Assembly (NCBI GenBank): GCA_002840935.1
Contig: PHDH01000003.1
Location: 1,617 to 48,986 of the forward strand
Origin: Bacteroidetes bacterium HGW-Bacteroidetes-21
Lineage (GTDB): Bacteria > Bacteroidota > Bacteroidia > Bacteroidales > GWA2-32-17
Direction: 5' to 3'
DNA length: 47,370 bases
The notes under the pieces were generated by a model that saw only the letters and a program-made list of their open reading frames with translations, was not told the DNA's origin and ran no database searches. Positions 1 to 9,305 of the stretch are shown piece after piece. Positions within the stretch are counted from its first letter, which is position 1. Each line of letters opens with the position of its first letter. The position numbers were made by a program, and so were the translations under genes.

Positions 1-989
1 CCTATGCTTTGTAATGCTGCAACTGCAAGTAAAATACCTAAGAAGAATAATACACTGGGGACGTCAATTTTTTGTAAAACACCCACAACAGTAGTATGTG
101 ATTTTTGTTCATCGTTGGCATTTTTATGCAAGAGTTCGGTTACTATCCATAAAACACTTAAACTACCCAGCATGCCTAAATATGGAGGAAGATGGGTCAG
201 TGTTTTGAATACGGGAACGAAAAGCAAACCGCCAACACCCATACAGAAAATCAGGTTTCTCTGCCAGGTAGGAGGTGCATGATGATCATCACTACTTGAT
301 ACTTTTGGGCGTGTAACATTTCCCTTCATAATGAAAGATAATGCTAAAAGTGGTATGATCATTGAAATCAAACTGGGGATAATAAGCTTAAGAATAATAT
401 TTATGGAAGTTACTTGTCCGCCAATCCACAACATAATGGTCGTGACATCTCCAATGGGTGACCAGGCGCCTCCGGCATTAGCAGCCAAAATAACCATCCC
501 ACCATAAAACCATCTTTCGTGTTTGTCGTCAATGAGTTTGCGAAGTAATGCGATCATTACAATAGAAGTTGTAAGATTGTCGAGTGCAGCTGAAAGGAAG
601 AAGGTAATAAAACCAATAATCCACAGTAGTTTAACTTTGTTTGTTGTTTTAATTCTGTCAGTAATAACTCTGAATCCCTGATGACCATCTGTTAATTCAA
701 CAATTGTCATAGCTCCCATCAGGAAGAAAATAATTTCTGAAATTTCTCCTAAATGCTCAAGAAGGGCAACATGTGAGACCCATCCCCAGAATGTTCCTCC
801 CGGATTTTCAGCTAAAAATGCCTGATAATCAGCTGGATTTACCAGCAGCGATTCGCCGGCAACCATGAATAATACCCATAAAACAACTGCCAGCAGCAAC
901 GCGGTGGCAGATTTGTTTATTTTAAGCGGGTGTTCCAGGGCTATAACTGTATAACCTAGGACAAATACTGCAATTATTACAAAAAACAT
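1..989 (-). CDS. nhaD: Na+/H+ antiporter NhaD (5' part, runs off the window start)
   Basis: Reading the minus strand from the ATG at 989 gives an open frame of 329 codons to the window edge, with no stop. It is a polytopic inner-membrane protein starting MFFVIIAVFVLGYTVIALEH. It carries the segments typical of NhaD/ArsB-like ion transporters: LSAALDNLTTSIVMIALLRK about one third in, then NAGGAWSPIGDVTTIMLW, whose polar residues lie within membrane helices. NhaD exchanges Na+ (or Li+) for H+ across the inner membrane and supports sodium and alkaline tolerance; that role is family knowledge. The C-terminal part (roughly 100 residues, judging from the usual length) lies outside the window. It is divergent from hutU, with 133 bases between the starts. 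Confidence in the family is high; the substrate is inferred. Confidence 0.9.
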   Translation of the reverse strand, partial: MFFVIIAVFVLGYTVIALEHPLKINKSATALLLAVVLWVLFMVAGESLLVNPADYQAFLAENPGGTFWGWVSHVALLEHLGEISEIIFFLMGAMTIVELTDGHQGFRVITDRIKTTNKVKLLWIIGFITFFLSAALDNLTTSIVMIALLRKLIDDKHERWFYGGMVILAANAGGAWSPIGDVTTIMLWIGGQVTSINIILKLIIPSLISMIIPLLALSFIMKGNVTRPKVSSSDDHHAPPTWQRNLIFCMGVGGLLFVPVFKTLTHLPPYLGMLGSLSVLWIVTELLHKNANDEQKSHTTVVGVLQKIDVPSVLFFLGILLAVAALQSI

Positions 990-1096
990 AGCTATAATTT
1001 TTTTTAAATTAAGCCGCTAATTTAATCGAGTAAAACAGAAGAAAAAAATTTTAATCAATTTTTTATGAGGTAATTTTTTTTGTAACCACATCTTTG

Positions 1097-1104
1097 TATT
1101 TTTG
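1097..1104 (+). promoter_or_regulatory. Possible -7 box (TATTTTTG) for hutU
   Basis: This is an exact match to the Bacteroidota -7 consensus TAnnTTTG, 18 bases before the preferred hutU ATG. The nearest upstream TTG (1080-1082) is 14 bases away, shorter than the usual 17-23, so only the -7 half is convincing. Confidence 0.3.
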
Positions 1105-1122
1105 AGGTCAAATGAATTTTGT

Positions 1123-3129
1123 ATGATGAACCAAGATTTTAAGCAAAGTATCCTTACTGGAATTCCTACTTTATTGCCTCCAAAAAAGAATTATGATAAA
1201 GGAATTAACCATGCTCCTAAACGGAAAGATATTCTGAATGCGCAAGAAAAAAAACTAGCATTACGTAATGCCCTTAGATATTTTCCTGAAAGCCTTCATG
1301 CGGAGCTTGCTCCTGAGTTTTTAGAGGAACTTAATACATTCGGTCGAATTTATATGTATCGACTAAGACCTGATTATGAGATGCATGCAAGACATATTGA
1401 TGATTATCCTCATAAGTCAAAACAAGCAGCTGCCATCATGCTGATGTTAAATAATAATTTGGATAAAGCTGTCGCACAGCATCCCCATGAATTAATTACC
1501 TATGGTGGAAATGGGGCTGTTTTTCAAAATTGGGCTCAGTACTTGTTGACGATGAAATATCTTGCCGAAATGACTGATGAGCAGACACTCGCAATGTATT
1601 CTGGGCACCCCATGGGACTTTTTCCCTCACATAAAGATGCTCCTCGTGTTGTCGTTACCAACGGAATGGTGATTCCAAATTATTCCTCAAAAGATGATTA
1701 TGAGAAATTTAATGCACTTGGGGTTTCTCAATATGGACAAATGACGGCTGGATCTTTTATGTATATCGGTCCTCAGGGAATTGTACATGGAACAACAATT
1801 ACGATATTGAATGCCTCCCGAAAAATCAGTACCGATGGTCGTGGTGCCGAAGGCAGAATTTTTATCTCCAGCGGATTGGGTGGTATGAGCGGAGCTCAGC
1901 CCAAAGCGGCTGTTATTAGTGGTTGTGTCGGAATTATTGCCGAAATTAATCCAAAGGCTGTACATACGAGACATTCACAAGGATGGGTAGATGTTGTTTT
2001 TGAAGATGTCGACAAAGTGATTGACAAAGCTTTGGTTGCCGCTTCTAAAAAAGAGGCACTCTCAATAGCGTTTCAGGGAAATATTGTAGATTTATGGGAA
2101 CGACTAGTGGAAAGAAATGTCAAAATAGATTTGGGCAGCGACCAAACTTCTCTTCATAATCCTTTTGCGGGTGGTTATTATCCCGTTGGTCTGAGTCTTG
2201 AAGAATCAAACCGGATGATGGCAGAGGAACCTGAAAAATTCAGAGAGAAAGTATATGAATCTCTCAGACGTCACGTGGCTGCTGTGAATAAAATGACTGA
2301 AAATGGCATGTACTTCTTTGATTATGGGAATGCGTTTCTATTGGAATCGGGCAGGGCAGGAGCTGAGATCTTCAAAGCTGATGGCCTTTTTAGGTACCCT
2401 TCCTATGTTCAGGATATTATGGGACCCATGTGCTTTGATTATGGATTTGGACCTTTCAGATGGGTTTGTACTTCATGTAAACCCGAAGATTTGCAAATTA
2501 CCGATAATATAGCTGCTCAGGTCTTAGAAAACCTGGCAAAGGATTCTCCACAAGAGATCAAACAGCAAATGCTCGACAATCTGAAATGGATACGTGAAGC
2601 CCAAAAAAATAAATTGGTCGTTGGAAGTCAGGCTCGTATTTTATATGCCGATGCCAAAGGACGAATCGAAATTGCGACAGCCTTTAATAAAGCAATTCGT
2701 GATGGACAGATTTCTGCTCCTGTAGTACTTGGACGCGATCACCACGATGTTTCGGGAACAGATTCGCCATTCAGAGAAACGTCAAATATTTACGATGGGT
2801 CTTCTTTTACTGCCGACATGGCAATTCAGAATGTCATAGGCGACTCTTTCAGGGGAGCCACCTGGGTTTCTATACATAACGGTGGTGGCGTAGGCTGGGG
2901 CGAAGTGATTAACGGGGGCTTTGGTATGGTTCTTGACGGTAGCCCTGACGCTGACAGAAGACTTAAATTAATGTTGCATTGGGATGTAAATAATGGAATT
3001 AGCCGCAGGAGTTGGGCCAGAAATGATGAGGCTATTTTTGCAATAAAAAGAGCCATGGAAGAAGAACCCATGCTGAAAGTCACTTTGCCGAATAAAGTAA
3101 AAGATAATATTATCGAATCTTTGTTTTAA
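1123..3129 (+). CDS. hutU: Urocanate hydratase
   Basis: Urocanase converts urocanate to 4-imidazolone-5-propionate, step two of histidine degradation, using tightly bound NAD+ as electrophile. The 668-residue protein is the long form common in Bacteroidota rather than the ~555-residue proteobacterial form. Recognisable blocks are YGGNGAVFQNWAQY, the NAD-site glycine stretch SSGLGGMSGAQPKAA, MGPMCFDYGFGPFRWVC and a C-terminal NGGGVGWGEVINGGFGM. A TTG at 1102 could extend the frame, but the ATG pair at 1123/1126 is preferred because the TTG forms part of a TAnnTTTG box. No hutH, hutI or formiminotransferase gene lies nearby, so the rest of the pathway must be elsewhere or absent. A small lipoprotein gene follows within about 10 bases and is probably co-transcribed. 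Confidence 0.95.
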   Translation: MMNQDFKQSILTGIPTLLPPKKNYDKGINHAPKRKDILNAQEKKLALRNALRYFPESLHAELAPEFLEELNTFGRIYMYRLRPDYEMHARHIDDYPHKSKQAAAIMLMLNNNLDKAVAQHPHELITYGGNGAVFQNWAQYLLTMKYLAEMTDEQTLAMYSGHPMGLFPSHKDAPRVVVTNGMVIPNYSSKDDYEKFNALGVSQYGQMTAGSFMYIGPQGIVHGTTITILNASRKISTDGRGAEGRIFISSGLGGMSGAQPKAAVISGCVGIIAEINPKAVHTRHSQGWVDVVFEDVDKVIDKALVAASKKEALSIAFQGNIVDLWERLVERNVKIDLGSDQTSLHNPFAGGYYPVGLSLEESNRMMAEEPEKFREKVYESLRRHVAAVNKMTENGMYFFDYGNAFLLESGRAGAEIFKADGLFRYPSYVQDIMGPMCFDYGFGPFRWVCTSCKPEDLQITDNIAAQVLENLAKDSPQEIKQQMLDNLKWIREAQKNKLVVGSQARILYADAKGRIEIATAFNKAIRDGQISAPVVLGRDHHDVSGTDSPFRETSNIYDGSSFTADMAIQNVIGDSFRGATWVSIHNGGGVGWGEVINGGFGMVLDGSPDADRRLKLMLHWDVNNGISRRSWARNDEAIFAIKRAMEEEPMLKVTLPNKVKDNIIESLF

Positions 3130-3139
3130 TTGAATGATT

Positions 3140-3553
3140 ATGAAAAATTTTCGCTTATTACAGTTCGCTCTTGCTCTCACATTACTGACATTTGTTGCAT
3201 GTAACCCTGACAACGAAGATGAAGATCCAACTCCCTCTGAAATTACGGGAACCTGGAGAGCCCAGGAATCAACGAATACCTATGGTAGCCAGAATTATTA
3301 TGTGGATATCAGCAAGGATTCAGCAGATGCCAATAAGTATTATATTGATAATTTTTTCAATCAGGGAAGCGGAAAAGATCTTTCATGTACTAAAAGTGGT
3401 TCATCTATTTCCCTAAGTTCAGCTCCTTTCGAAGGATTTGTTTTTTCGGGCACAGGGTCTGTAGCCTCTAATTATAAGACGATTACCTGGAATTTTACTT
3501 TTGATGATGGAAATGGTCCCGAAAGCGGGACAGCAACCTATACTAAACTATAA
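3140..3553 (+). CDS. Small lipoprotein, lipocalin-like
   Basis: I do not recognise a named family. The product (137 residues) has a lipoprotein signal peptide with lipobox TFVAC. The mature protein starts at the cysteine followed by [11 protein letters not shown]; such an acidic stretch resembles the surface-export signal described for Bacteroidota lipoproteins. The remainder looks like a small beta-barrel: GTWRAQES near the start, then repeated short beta segments ending GTATYTKL, as in lipocalin-like domains. An alternative ATG two codons upstream (3134) is equally possible. The gene follows hutU closely. Its stop (TAA, 3551-3553) abuts the reversed ispF stop (3548-3550), so the two genes converge and overlap by six bases. 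A role linked to histidine use is only guilt by association. Confidence 0.75.
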   Translation: MKNFRLLQFALALTLLTFVACNPDNEDEDPTPSEITGTWRAQESTNTYGSQNYYVDISKDSADANKYYIDNFFNQGSGKDLSCTKSGSSISLSSAPFEGFVFSGTGSVASNYKTITWNFTFDDGNGPESGTATYTKL

Positions 3554-4042
3554 ACTTTTTTTGAACAATAAGGTCGTTGCCATAGCTGCAATCCCTTCCT
3601 GCCGACCTACAAAACCAATTTTTTCGTTGGTAGTGGCTTTTATAGAAATAGCTGAAATATCCACCTGGCAGACTTTTGCAATATTCTGTCGGATAGTTAA
3701 ATAATGCGGACTGATTTTGGGTTCTTCGGCAACGATCGTGGCATCAATATTACCAATCGTATAATTCTGTATTGAAATTAACTCTATAGTCTTTTCTAGT
3801 AGTATAAGACTACTTATTCCTTTAAAATGGGGGTCATTGTCCGGGAAATGAATGCCAATATCTCCCAGGGCAGCTGCTCCTAATAAAGCATCACAAATGG
3901 CATGTAATAATACATCTCCGTCTGAATGTGCTTTAAGTGAATTCCTGAAAGGTATTTTTAGGCCACCAATAACAATCTCGCTACCTTCACAGAAAGCATG
4001 TACATCGTAACCAAATCCTATACGGATATTATTAATTGCCAT
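3548..4042 (-). CDS. ispF: 2-C-methyl-D-erythritol 2,4-cyclodiphosphate synthase
   Basis: IspF cyclises CDP-methylerythritol phosphate to MEcPP with release of CMP in the non-mevalonate isoprenoid pathway; it acts as a cytosolic trimer with a divalent metal. The sequence shows the metal-binding DVHAF motif near the N-terminus (GFGYDVHAF), then [18 protein letters not shown] and GDIGIHFPD, and a C-terminal [13 protein letters not shown]. From [13 protein letters not shown] the length is 164 residues, close to the usual 157-160. The frame extends 14 codons upstream without family similarity, so the ATG at 4042 was chosen. That start lies inside the last 11 bases of porV, which suggests translational coupling. 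Being the third gene of a porU-porV-ispF run is a genomic convenience rather than evidence of a secretion role. Confidence 0.95.
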   Translation of the reverse strand: MAINNIRIGFGYDVHAFCEGSEIVIGGLKIPFRNSLKAHSDGDVLLHAICDALLGAAALGDIGIHFPDNDPHFKGISSLILLEKTIELISIQNYTIGNIDATIVAEEPKISPHYLTIRQNIAKVCQVDISAISIKATTNEKIGFVGRQEGIAAMATTLLFKKSL

Positions 4043-5276
4043 TTGGAGAGGAAGTGTCGTTCTTTTTAACGCCTTCGAAGTCAAATAGTAATGTGAAACG
4101 CAAGGTGTTTTCTAAAGGATTCCTTTGGTTAACTGGAATCAGATAAGAAAAATCAAGCCCGAAAACGTTCAATTTAAGACCCAGACCTACGGTAAAAAAT
4201 TTACGATTCCCTTTGGTGGCATGCTCATAAAAATATCCCGCACGAATGGCAAACTGTTTGGCATACCAATATTCGGTGCCAATAGACCAGTTGATTTCAC
4301 GCCATTCTTCAAGACCTACGCTTCTGTCAGCAGGATTCAAAGGATCTTTCTCTACACCGGGGGCATCCCAAAAAGATTGAAATATACCCACAGGTACTGA
4401 TACATTTGGGCTTTTTCCATATTTTGGAATTAGGTTGCCTTGATTATCATAAATTGTATCCCAAACAGGTGGTGTAGGAACTAAATATTTACTCATTTCA
4501 ACTGTGAAGAGTATTGTATTATAATCATCCAGTTCTGTTTTCATAGAAGCCCCAAGCTTTAGCATGGCTGGAAGAAAATCTTTATCTGCATTGTCGGTGT
4601 AGGAAAGCTTGCTACCCAAATTGGAAATATTAATCCCGGCTGCAATGACAGTAGGCTTTTTCTCAAGTTCAATTTCTTTGGTATAGAAAGCTGCAATGTC
4701 AGCTGCATAGGCTTGTCCGGCATTGGTGGCCGAACCCGTATTGCTGTATCCTCCGGTTAAGTTGGAGTTTATATAGCGTAGATTAATACCCATAGAAAAG
4801 GCGGGTGTGAGTAATCGACTATATCCCATATCGAGAGCAAATTCGTTGGGTCTGTGCTGTCCGGTAACGCTTCCATTGATATCAGTAAAAGTGATGTCTC
4901 CTAATGAAAAATATCGAAGAGAACCACTTACAACCTGACCTGCTCCGATTTTTGAGTATCCTGAAATATATGCCAAATTAATATCATCTACCAATTGTCT
5001 TAACCAGGGAGTGTAGGAAATGGATACTCCGTAATTGTTTTTGATAAATGGATACTTGGCAGAATTGTGATGCTGTGAGTTTATGTCAGGTGTCGTTGCT
5101 ACACCGGCATCTCCCATGCCTCCTGAACGTGAATCGGGTGCAATGGTTAAAAAGGGAACTGCGGTAGTAATTACGTTAACATCTCCCAATCGTCCATTGA
5201 GTTCCTGAGAAGTGATTTGAGCATAGGATGATGCTGAAATGCAGAACAATATAACTGCTATAGATAGTCTGTTCAT
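4032..5276 (-). CDS. porV: Type IX secretion outer membrane protein PorV (LptO)
   Basis: PorV is a 14-strand FadL-like outer membrane barrel. It binds the C-terminal domains of T9SS cargo and, with PorU, forms the attachment complex that shuttles cargo from the translocon to the cell surface. The 414-residue protein has a signal peptide ([20 protein letters not shown]). It then shows the typical PorV N-terminus [20 protein letters not shown] followed by [18 protein letters not shown], and ends in aromatic beta strands (FTLLFDFEG). The frame opens 22 codons earlier, but the signal peptide begins at the ATG at 5276. It follows porU by 79 bases and overlaps ispF by 11. PorU-PorV adjacency is a conserved T9SS arrangement and supports the call. 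Confidence 0.93.
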   Translation of the reverse strand: MNRLSIAVILFCISASSYAQITSQELNGRLGDVNVITTAVPFLTIAPDSRSGGMGDAGVATTPDINSQHHNSAKYPFIKNNYGVSISYTPWLRQLVDDINLAYISGYSKIGAGQVVSGSLRYFSLGDITFTDINGSVTGQHRPNEFALDMGYSRLLTPAFSMGINLRYINSNLTGGYSNTGSATNAGQAYAADIAAFYTKEIELEKKPTVIAAGINISNLGSKLSYTDNADKDFLPAMLKLGASMKTELDDYNTILFTVEMSKYLVPTPPVWDTIYDNQGNLIPKYGKSPNVSVPVGIFQSFWDAPGVEKDPLNPADRSVGLEEWREINWSIGTEYWYAKQFAIRAGYFYEHATKGNRKFFTVGLGLKLNVFGLDFSYLIPVNQRNPLENTLRFTLLFDFEGVKKNDTSSPNGN

Positions 5277-5337
5277 CGTTTTTGTTCTAAGTGAAAAAAT
5301 CATTTTTAAAAACTGAAAAGAATTAATGATTACTAAC

Positions 5338-5349
5338 TGCAAATTTGCA
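5338..5349. repeat. 12-bp perfect palindrome between porU and porV
   Basis: TGCAAATTTGCA sits in the 79-base gap between porU and porV. On the minus strand it also contains CAAATTTG, one base from the -7 consensus TAnnTTTG, so it might mark a secondary promoter or operator for porV. Such AT-rich palindromes also arise by chance. Confidence 0.25.
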
Positions 5350-5355
5350 TAAATA

Positions 5356-8300
5356 TTATTTAAGTATCACTAATTTTTCAATTTTTTCAACCATATTGCC
5401 ATTGGGGCTACGGACTTTTAATCGGTATATGTAGACGCCTTTTCCAATATTATCGCCAAAATCATCTTTTCCATCCCAATATATTGGGGAGCTCAAAAAA
5501 CTGTCAGTGACCATTTGATCTTCTATCGTTTTAACTATTTTTCCTGTGACAGTGAAAATTTGAATCAAGACATCCAGCGGGGTGTTAGGTTGGTTATGAT
5601 TAAAATAAAATGCGGTATTTGTAGTGAAAGGGTTGGGATAGTTAAGCACATTGTCTACAACTAGCTCGGATGATTCGGCTACGATAAACTCTATGGTTGC
5701 TTCGGAGGAATTATTGCAAACATCCCAGCATTTGAGCGTCAGGGTATGAAGTCCTTCATCTAAATTACTTAGTTGATAATCTACTCTTCCACGTTGATAA
5801 CTGTTCATATCTGCTTGATAATAATCATTCAGGATGATAGATTTTGATGTATTATTATCAATGATGGCAGTAATATCATGACCGATTCCGTTACCTACAG
5901 TATTTATTCCCAGTGAATCTCTGAGGGTAGCAATAATAACCGGAGACTGATTCGTAATGCTTCCATACACAAAATTTTCGTTGTTGAGATACAAGTTAAT
6001 TTCAGGACCTTTTTCGTCACATCTGTTAGAGTCTGATATTCCTCCAATCATCAATTTTTCGTATCCGTTGGCGTCTGTTTCGGTAATATTATCACTGTAA
6101 TAGCTTATTTTCCCGTAGTCAATTACATAGGAAATGTCTTTTGGCACTACAAACGAAAAAGTAAAACGACCATCCGTTACAGATGCTTTGCCTTTATATA
6201 TAATATTGTTTTGTAATTTGAAATTATACTGACTTCCTCCATCATTGGCAAGGGTCGTAACAAGTCTTTTTTTATCGTATATAGTTGGATAAACGACTCC
6301 ATCGAAATTATTCAGAAATGATCCGTTTGATTCAATATGTCCCTGGAATGTCATAAGAGATAACGCTTTCAGAGTGTCAGTAAAAACAGAGATATCTGTC
6401 CCATTAATACTGTCTGTTTTTACATCAATCATAGGATAGGCCAGTTTTAGAGCAGGGTCGCCCAGCAGACTGAAATTTCTTTTATTGATGTCGGAGGCAG
6501 ATCCGGTATTGTTTTTTGCTATACGCATCAGGTCGCCAAAGGCATAATACTCATTATTCGGATTTTTGTTGAATACATGGAAAATAAATTGCTGATTTAA
6601 AGCAAAATTTTGTTGGGCGTATACCAACCGGGTTGTAGTAAACAAAGCAATTCCTCCTCCCTGAGAATTGAGTAGTATCGTTTCCCCTGCAGTGGTTCTT
6701 GAATAATCATCCCATCTACTGAATTCACAAGTGGCAGTGACAAAGAGAGGTAAATTATGAATATTGTTCCACGTATTGATGTCAGACATTCCTACTACTT
6801 GCTCATGAGCAAGATTTACTTCATTTCCATGCCCAGTATAATTTACTATTAATGCTCCTTTATTAACTCTGTTATTGATGGCTGTGTTCACATCGGGATA
6901 TCTTGATCCATTGGGTGTTGATGTTTGTTTGTAGGCATCAAGATATATTTTTTCAATATTATAGACCTGATACGTAGTATCAACATAGGTAGCCAATGCA
7001 TCTGCTTGAGAAATATGCATGTTGCCATCTTCATCATCAGCAATAAATAAAAGAACATTTTTCCAATCTTTAAATGAAACAGAGGAAATATAATTACGAA
7101 TTTTTGTAATCATTGTTGATGCCTCTGTTGCGTTTTTCACAGGAAATCGGCCTATTCCAATATCCAGCAGACCTACATTTCCGCCTTCATTTTCGTCAAG
7201 CATTCCGTAAAAGTCATCCGTTACAAAAGAGGCTGTGGGTGCAACTGAGTTTTCAGATTGGTATGTAAGAATAAAGTTAGTATTTCCTGAAAAATTATAT
7301 TTGTTACTATAGGAACCATCACCGTATAATAGCAAATACTTAGGTAATAGGGAAGTATCTATTCCAGCTCTGTCGTATAACATCCTCATGAAATTTCTGA
7401 TAGCTGCAGGGTCGGGCATACCTGATGAAAATTCATTGTAAATTAATAGGGGATCGATAACTTCAACGGTCAAATTATCATGATTTCTGTGAATCGTAGC
7501 CAGTTCTTCGGCATATTGCCTGAAAATGGCAGGACTTAAAATGACCATATCTACGCCATGTAATCCATGCAGATTCTGATTGGCCACGTTTTCCACAAAA
7601 ACTGGACTTAAATAGGATGTGCCATCAAAGGCAACAAAGTCTCTCAAACTGTCTGTGGCAACAGTGAAGGTAATGGTCGAATTATTATATGTCGTTTCAA
7701 TTTTCAAGGGTCGAAGAGAGTCCGTCACGTCCCAGACTTGGGTTGTGGGGCGGGTATTTTCGATTGTAAATTGTGTAATATTTCCAGCGCCTACTGTTTT
7801 AATATCTCTGAAATTTAATTGGCCTGTAATCATTTTTAATTTACAGCGGGCATTGATATTGATATAATTCAACCAGCCTTCGGATACCGAATTAGGTTTA
7901 TTGTAAGAAATATTTACTGTCATGGAAGGAGACGATGAATTAAAAGTGAATGTCTCTACATTCGAGGAGGCATAGGTGCTTGTTGTGTTAAAGACAACAG
8001 TTCCCGCTTGTATTGAGCCTATTTGTGATCCATTAACTTTAATACTATATAGACTGGTTTCGGAGGAGCGTGTTAAAAGGTATGTCTTTAGTTTTACCTG
8101 TTCGGTGCTAATAATTTCTGGGAAGTTGAAATTGAAATCATATGACAATAGAATGTTAAAGTTTTCACCTACCCACATTTGCCCACTTTTTATCAGGCTC
8201 GTATTGTCAGCTTCATAGTACCCATAAAGATCAAATTGACTTGTCTGATGTGTCGATGGTAAGGTCGGTTGTGTCTCAGTCTGAACTGTCAAAGCAGGCA

Positions 8301-9141
8301 ATTGACTGTCGGTAATATAATAGTAAGAGTATTCAGCGTAAGGGTGAATCTTATGGTTGTACATATCTTCCGTAGCATTATACTCCCAGCGTACCGGGCC
8401 ATGTGCGTAAAAAAGTATATAATCCCCTTCATTAAAAATATTGTCACTTCCTTTTTCAACAAATACGGCATTTTCTTGCAGATCATCTGCTGTCGGGTCG
8501 TTGTTATAAATCGAAAGTAAACGTCCGGCATTTCCATAAATACGTATGTTTTCCATATTTGAAAATCCCATTTGCGCCAATTGGCTGTATGTAAGCCGGT
8601 GCATTCCGGTACTGGTGACTTTAATTTTGGCCCATTTGCCAGTAGCCAGAACTGATTGACTGGCATAGGTATGCTTTAACTGTGATTTTTTCGTTTTTGT
8701 ATTGTATTTAATCGCAAATGAAATCAACCTTTCATATCCATTGCCATTGGCTTTCTTTCTAATAGTATTGACAGAAAGATCAAGGTATGGTCTTTTTTTC
8801 TCGAAAATAAGATAATTGGTTAATTCGAAATCCTTAGGATATATCTCTGATTTATTAAGAACTGTAAGCTGTTCGGGAGTGACATCTTCAAATCGTATAT
8901 TATATAAGGTAACATTATCTGCAGTTTGATCAAAATTTAGTTTGATTTTCTCATTAAAATAGGGTAGATTTGTTGTTGCATCATAAAAGCAACCAACAAA
9001 TGATAAGGCTGTGAATTTATTTTCGTCAATCGAATATTCAATACAATTTTGCCATTTGATACTACGTTCTATGATTTGAGATTGCAGTGGGAACGAAAAA
9101 AATATTGCTAGGGGCAAAATGGTTAATAAGTTACGATTCAT
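5356..9141 (-). CDS. porU: Type IX secretion sortase PorU (C25 family)
   Basis: PorU is the cell-surface cysteine peptidase/sortase of the T9SS. It removes the C-terminal signal of cargo and attaches the cargo to anionic lipopolysaccharide. The 1261-residue protein has a signal peptide (residues 1-22) and a long N-terminal beta region. The C25 gingipain-like domain spans roughly residues 530-890, with the catalytic His in NYTGHGNEV (His771) and Cys in VTATCEFSRWD (Cys805). A C-terminal domain of the T9SS-signal type begins YPNPF at about residue 1168 and ends with GKGVYIYRLK and a terminal VILK. PorU is known to keep its own C-terminal domain. The length matches the family (~1160-1280). It is divergent from porP/sprF and followed by porV. 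Both catalytic residues are present, so an active enzyme is expected. Confidence 0.95.
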   Translation of the reverse strand: MNRNLLTILPLAIFFSFPLQSQIIERSIKWQNCIEYSIDENKFTALSFVGCFYDATTNLPYFNEKIKLNFDQTADNVTLYNIRFEDVTPEQLTVLNKSEIYPKDFELTNYLIFEKKRPYLDLSVNTIRKKANGNGYERLISFAIKYNTKTKKSQLKHTYASQSVLATGKWAKIKVTSTGMHRLTYSQLAQMGFSNMENIRIYGNAGRLLSIYNNDPTADDLQENAVFVEKGSDNIFNEGDYILFYAHGPVRWEYNATEDMYNHKIHPYAEYSYYYITDSQLPALTVQTETQPTLPSTHQTSQFDLYGYYEADNTSLIKSGQMWVGENFNILLSYDFNFNFPEIISTEQVKLKTYLLTRSSETSLYSIKVNGSQIGSIQAGTVVFNTTSTYASSNVETFTFNSSSPSMTVNISYNKPNSVSEGWLNYININARCKLKMITGQLNFRDIKTVGAGNITQFTIENTRPTTQVWDVTDSLRPLKIETTYNNSTITFTVATDSLRDFVAFDGTSYLSPVFVENVANQNLHGLHGVDMVILSPAIFRQYAEELATIHRNHDNLTVEVIDPLLIYNEFSSGMPDPAAIRNFMRMLYDRAGIDTSLLPKYLLLYGDGSYSNKYNFSGNTNFILTYQSENSVAPTASFVTDDFYGMLDENEGGNVGLLDIGIGRFPVKNATEASTMITKIRNYISSVSFKDWKNVLLFIADDEDGNMHISQADALATYVDTTYQVYNIEKIYLDAYKQTSTPNGSRYPDVNTAINNRVNKGALIVNYTGHGNEVNLAHEQVVGMSDINTWNNIHNLPLFVTATCEFSRWDDYSRTTAGETILLNSQGGGIALFTTTRLVYAQQNFALNQQFIFHVFNKNPNNEYYAFGDLMRIAKNNTGSASDINKRNFSLLGDPALKLAYPMIDVKTDSINGTDISVFTDTLKALSLMTFQGHIESNGSFLNNFDGVVYPTIYDKKRLVTTLANDGGSQYNFKLQNNIIYKGKASVTDGRFTFSFVVPKDISYVIDYGKISYYSDNITETDANGYEKLMIGGISDSNRCDEKGPEINLYLNNENFVYGSITNQSPVIIATLRDSLGINTVGNGIGHDITAIIDNNTSKSIILNDYYQADMNSYQRGRVDYQLSNLDEGLHTLTLKCWDVCNNSSEATIEFIVAESSELVVDNVLNYPNPFTTNTAFYFNHNQPNTPLDVLIQIFTVTGKIVKTIEDQMVTDSFLSSPIYWDGKDDFGDNIGKGVYIYRLKVRSPNGNMVEKIEKLVILK

Positions 9142-9175
9142 ATTTTTTGAAACTAAGTTAATACAATAAAAAGAG

Positions 9176-9183
9176 CAAATTTA
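9176..9183 (-). promoter_or_regulatory. Possible -7 box (TAAATTTG) for porU-porV-ispF
   Basis: On the minus strand TAAATTTG matches TAnnTTTG exactly and lies 34 bases before the porU ATG. No convincing TTG occurs 17-23 bases further upstream. Confidence 0.4.
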
Positions 9184-9251
9184 AACATATGTCGAAAAAA
9201 CGAATAAAATATTTTTTTATTGTCGTTAAAAAAATAAAACTTAGTTTTAAC

Positions 9252-9282
9252 TTTGTGAAATAAAAGTTTATTTGTATAATTG
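9252..9282 (+). promoter_or_regulatory. Candidate promoter for porP/sprF-gldJ
   Basis: TTTG (9252-9255) is followed after 19 bases by TATAATTG (9275-9282). The spacing is exactly that of Bacteroidota promoters, with one mismatch to the -7 consensus. A second, perfect -7 box TAACTTTG (9248-9255) overlaps the TTTG, so the true start could be either. The ATG lies at 9306. Confidence 0.4.
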
Positions 9283-9305
9283 CAGTTTATGAAATAATAC
9301 CTTCT

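Noticed and set aside
4-282. 92-codon plus-strand open frame at the window start
   Set aside because: It is antisense to the nhaD frame, which encodes a clear polytopic antiporter; its own translation has no recognisable feature.
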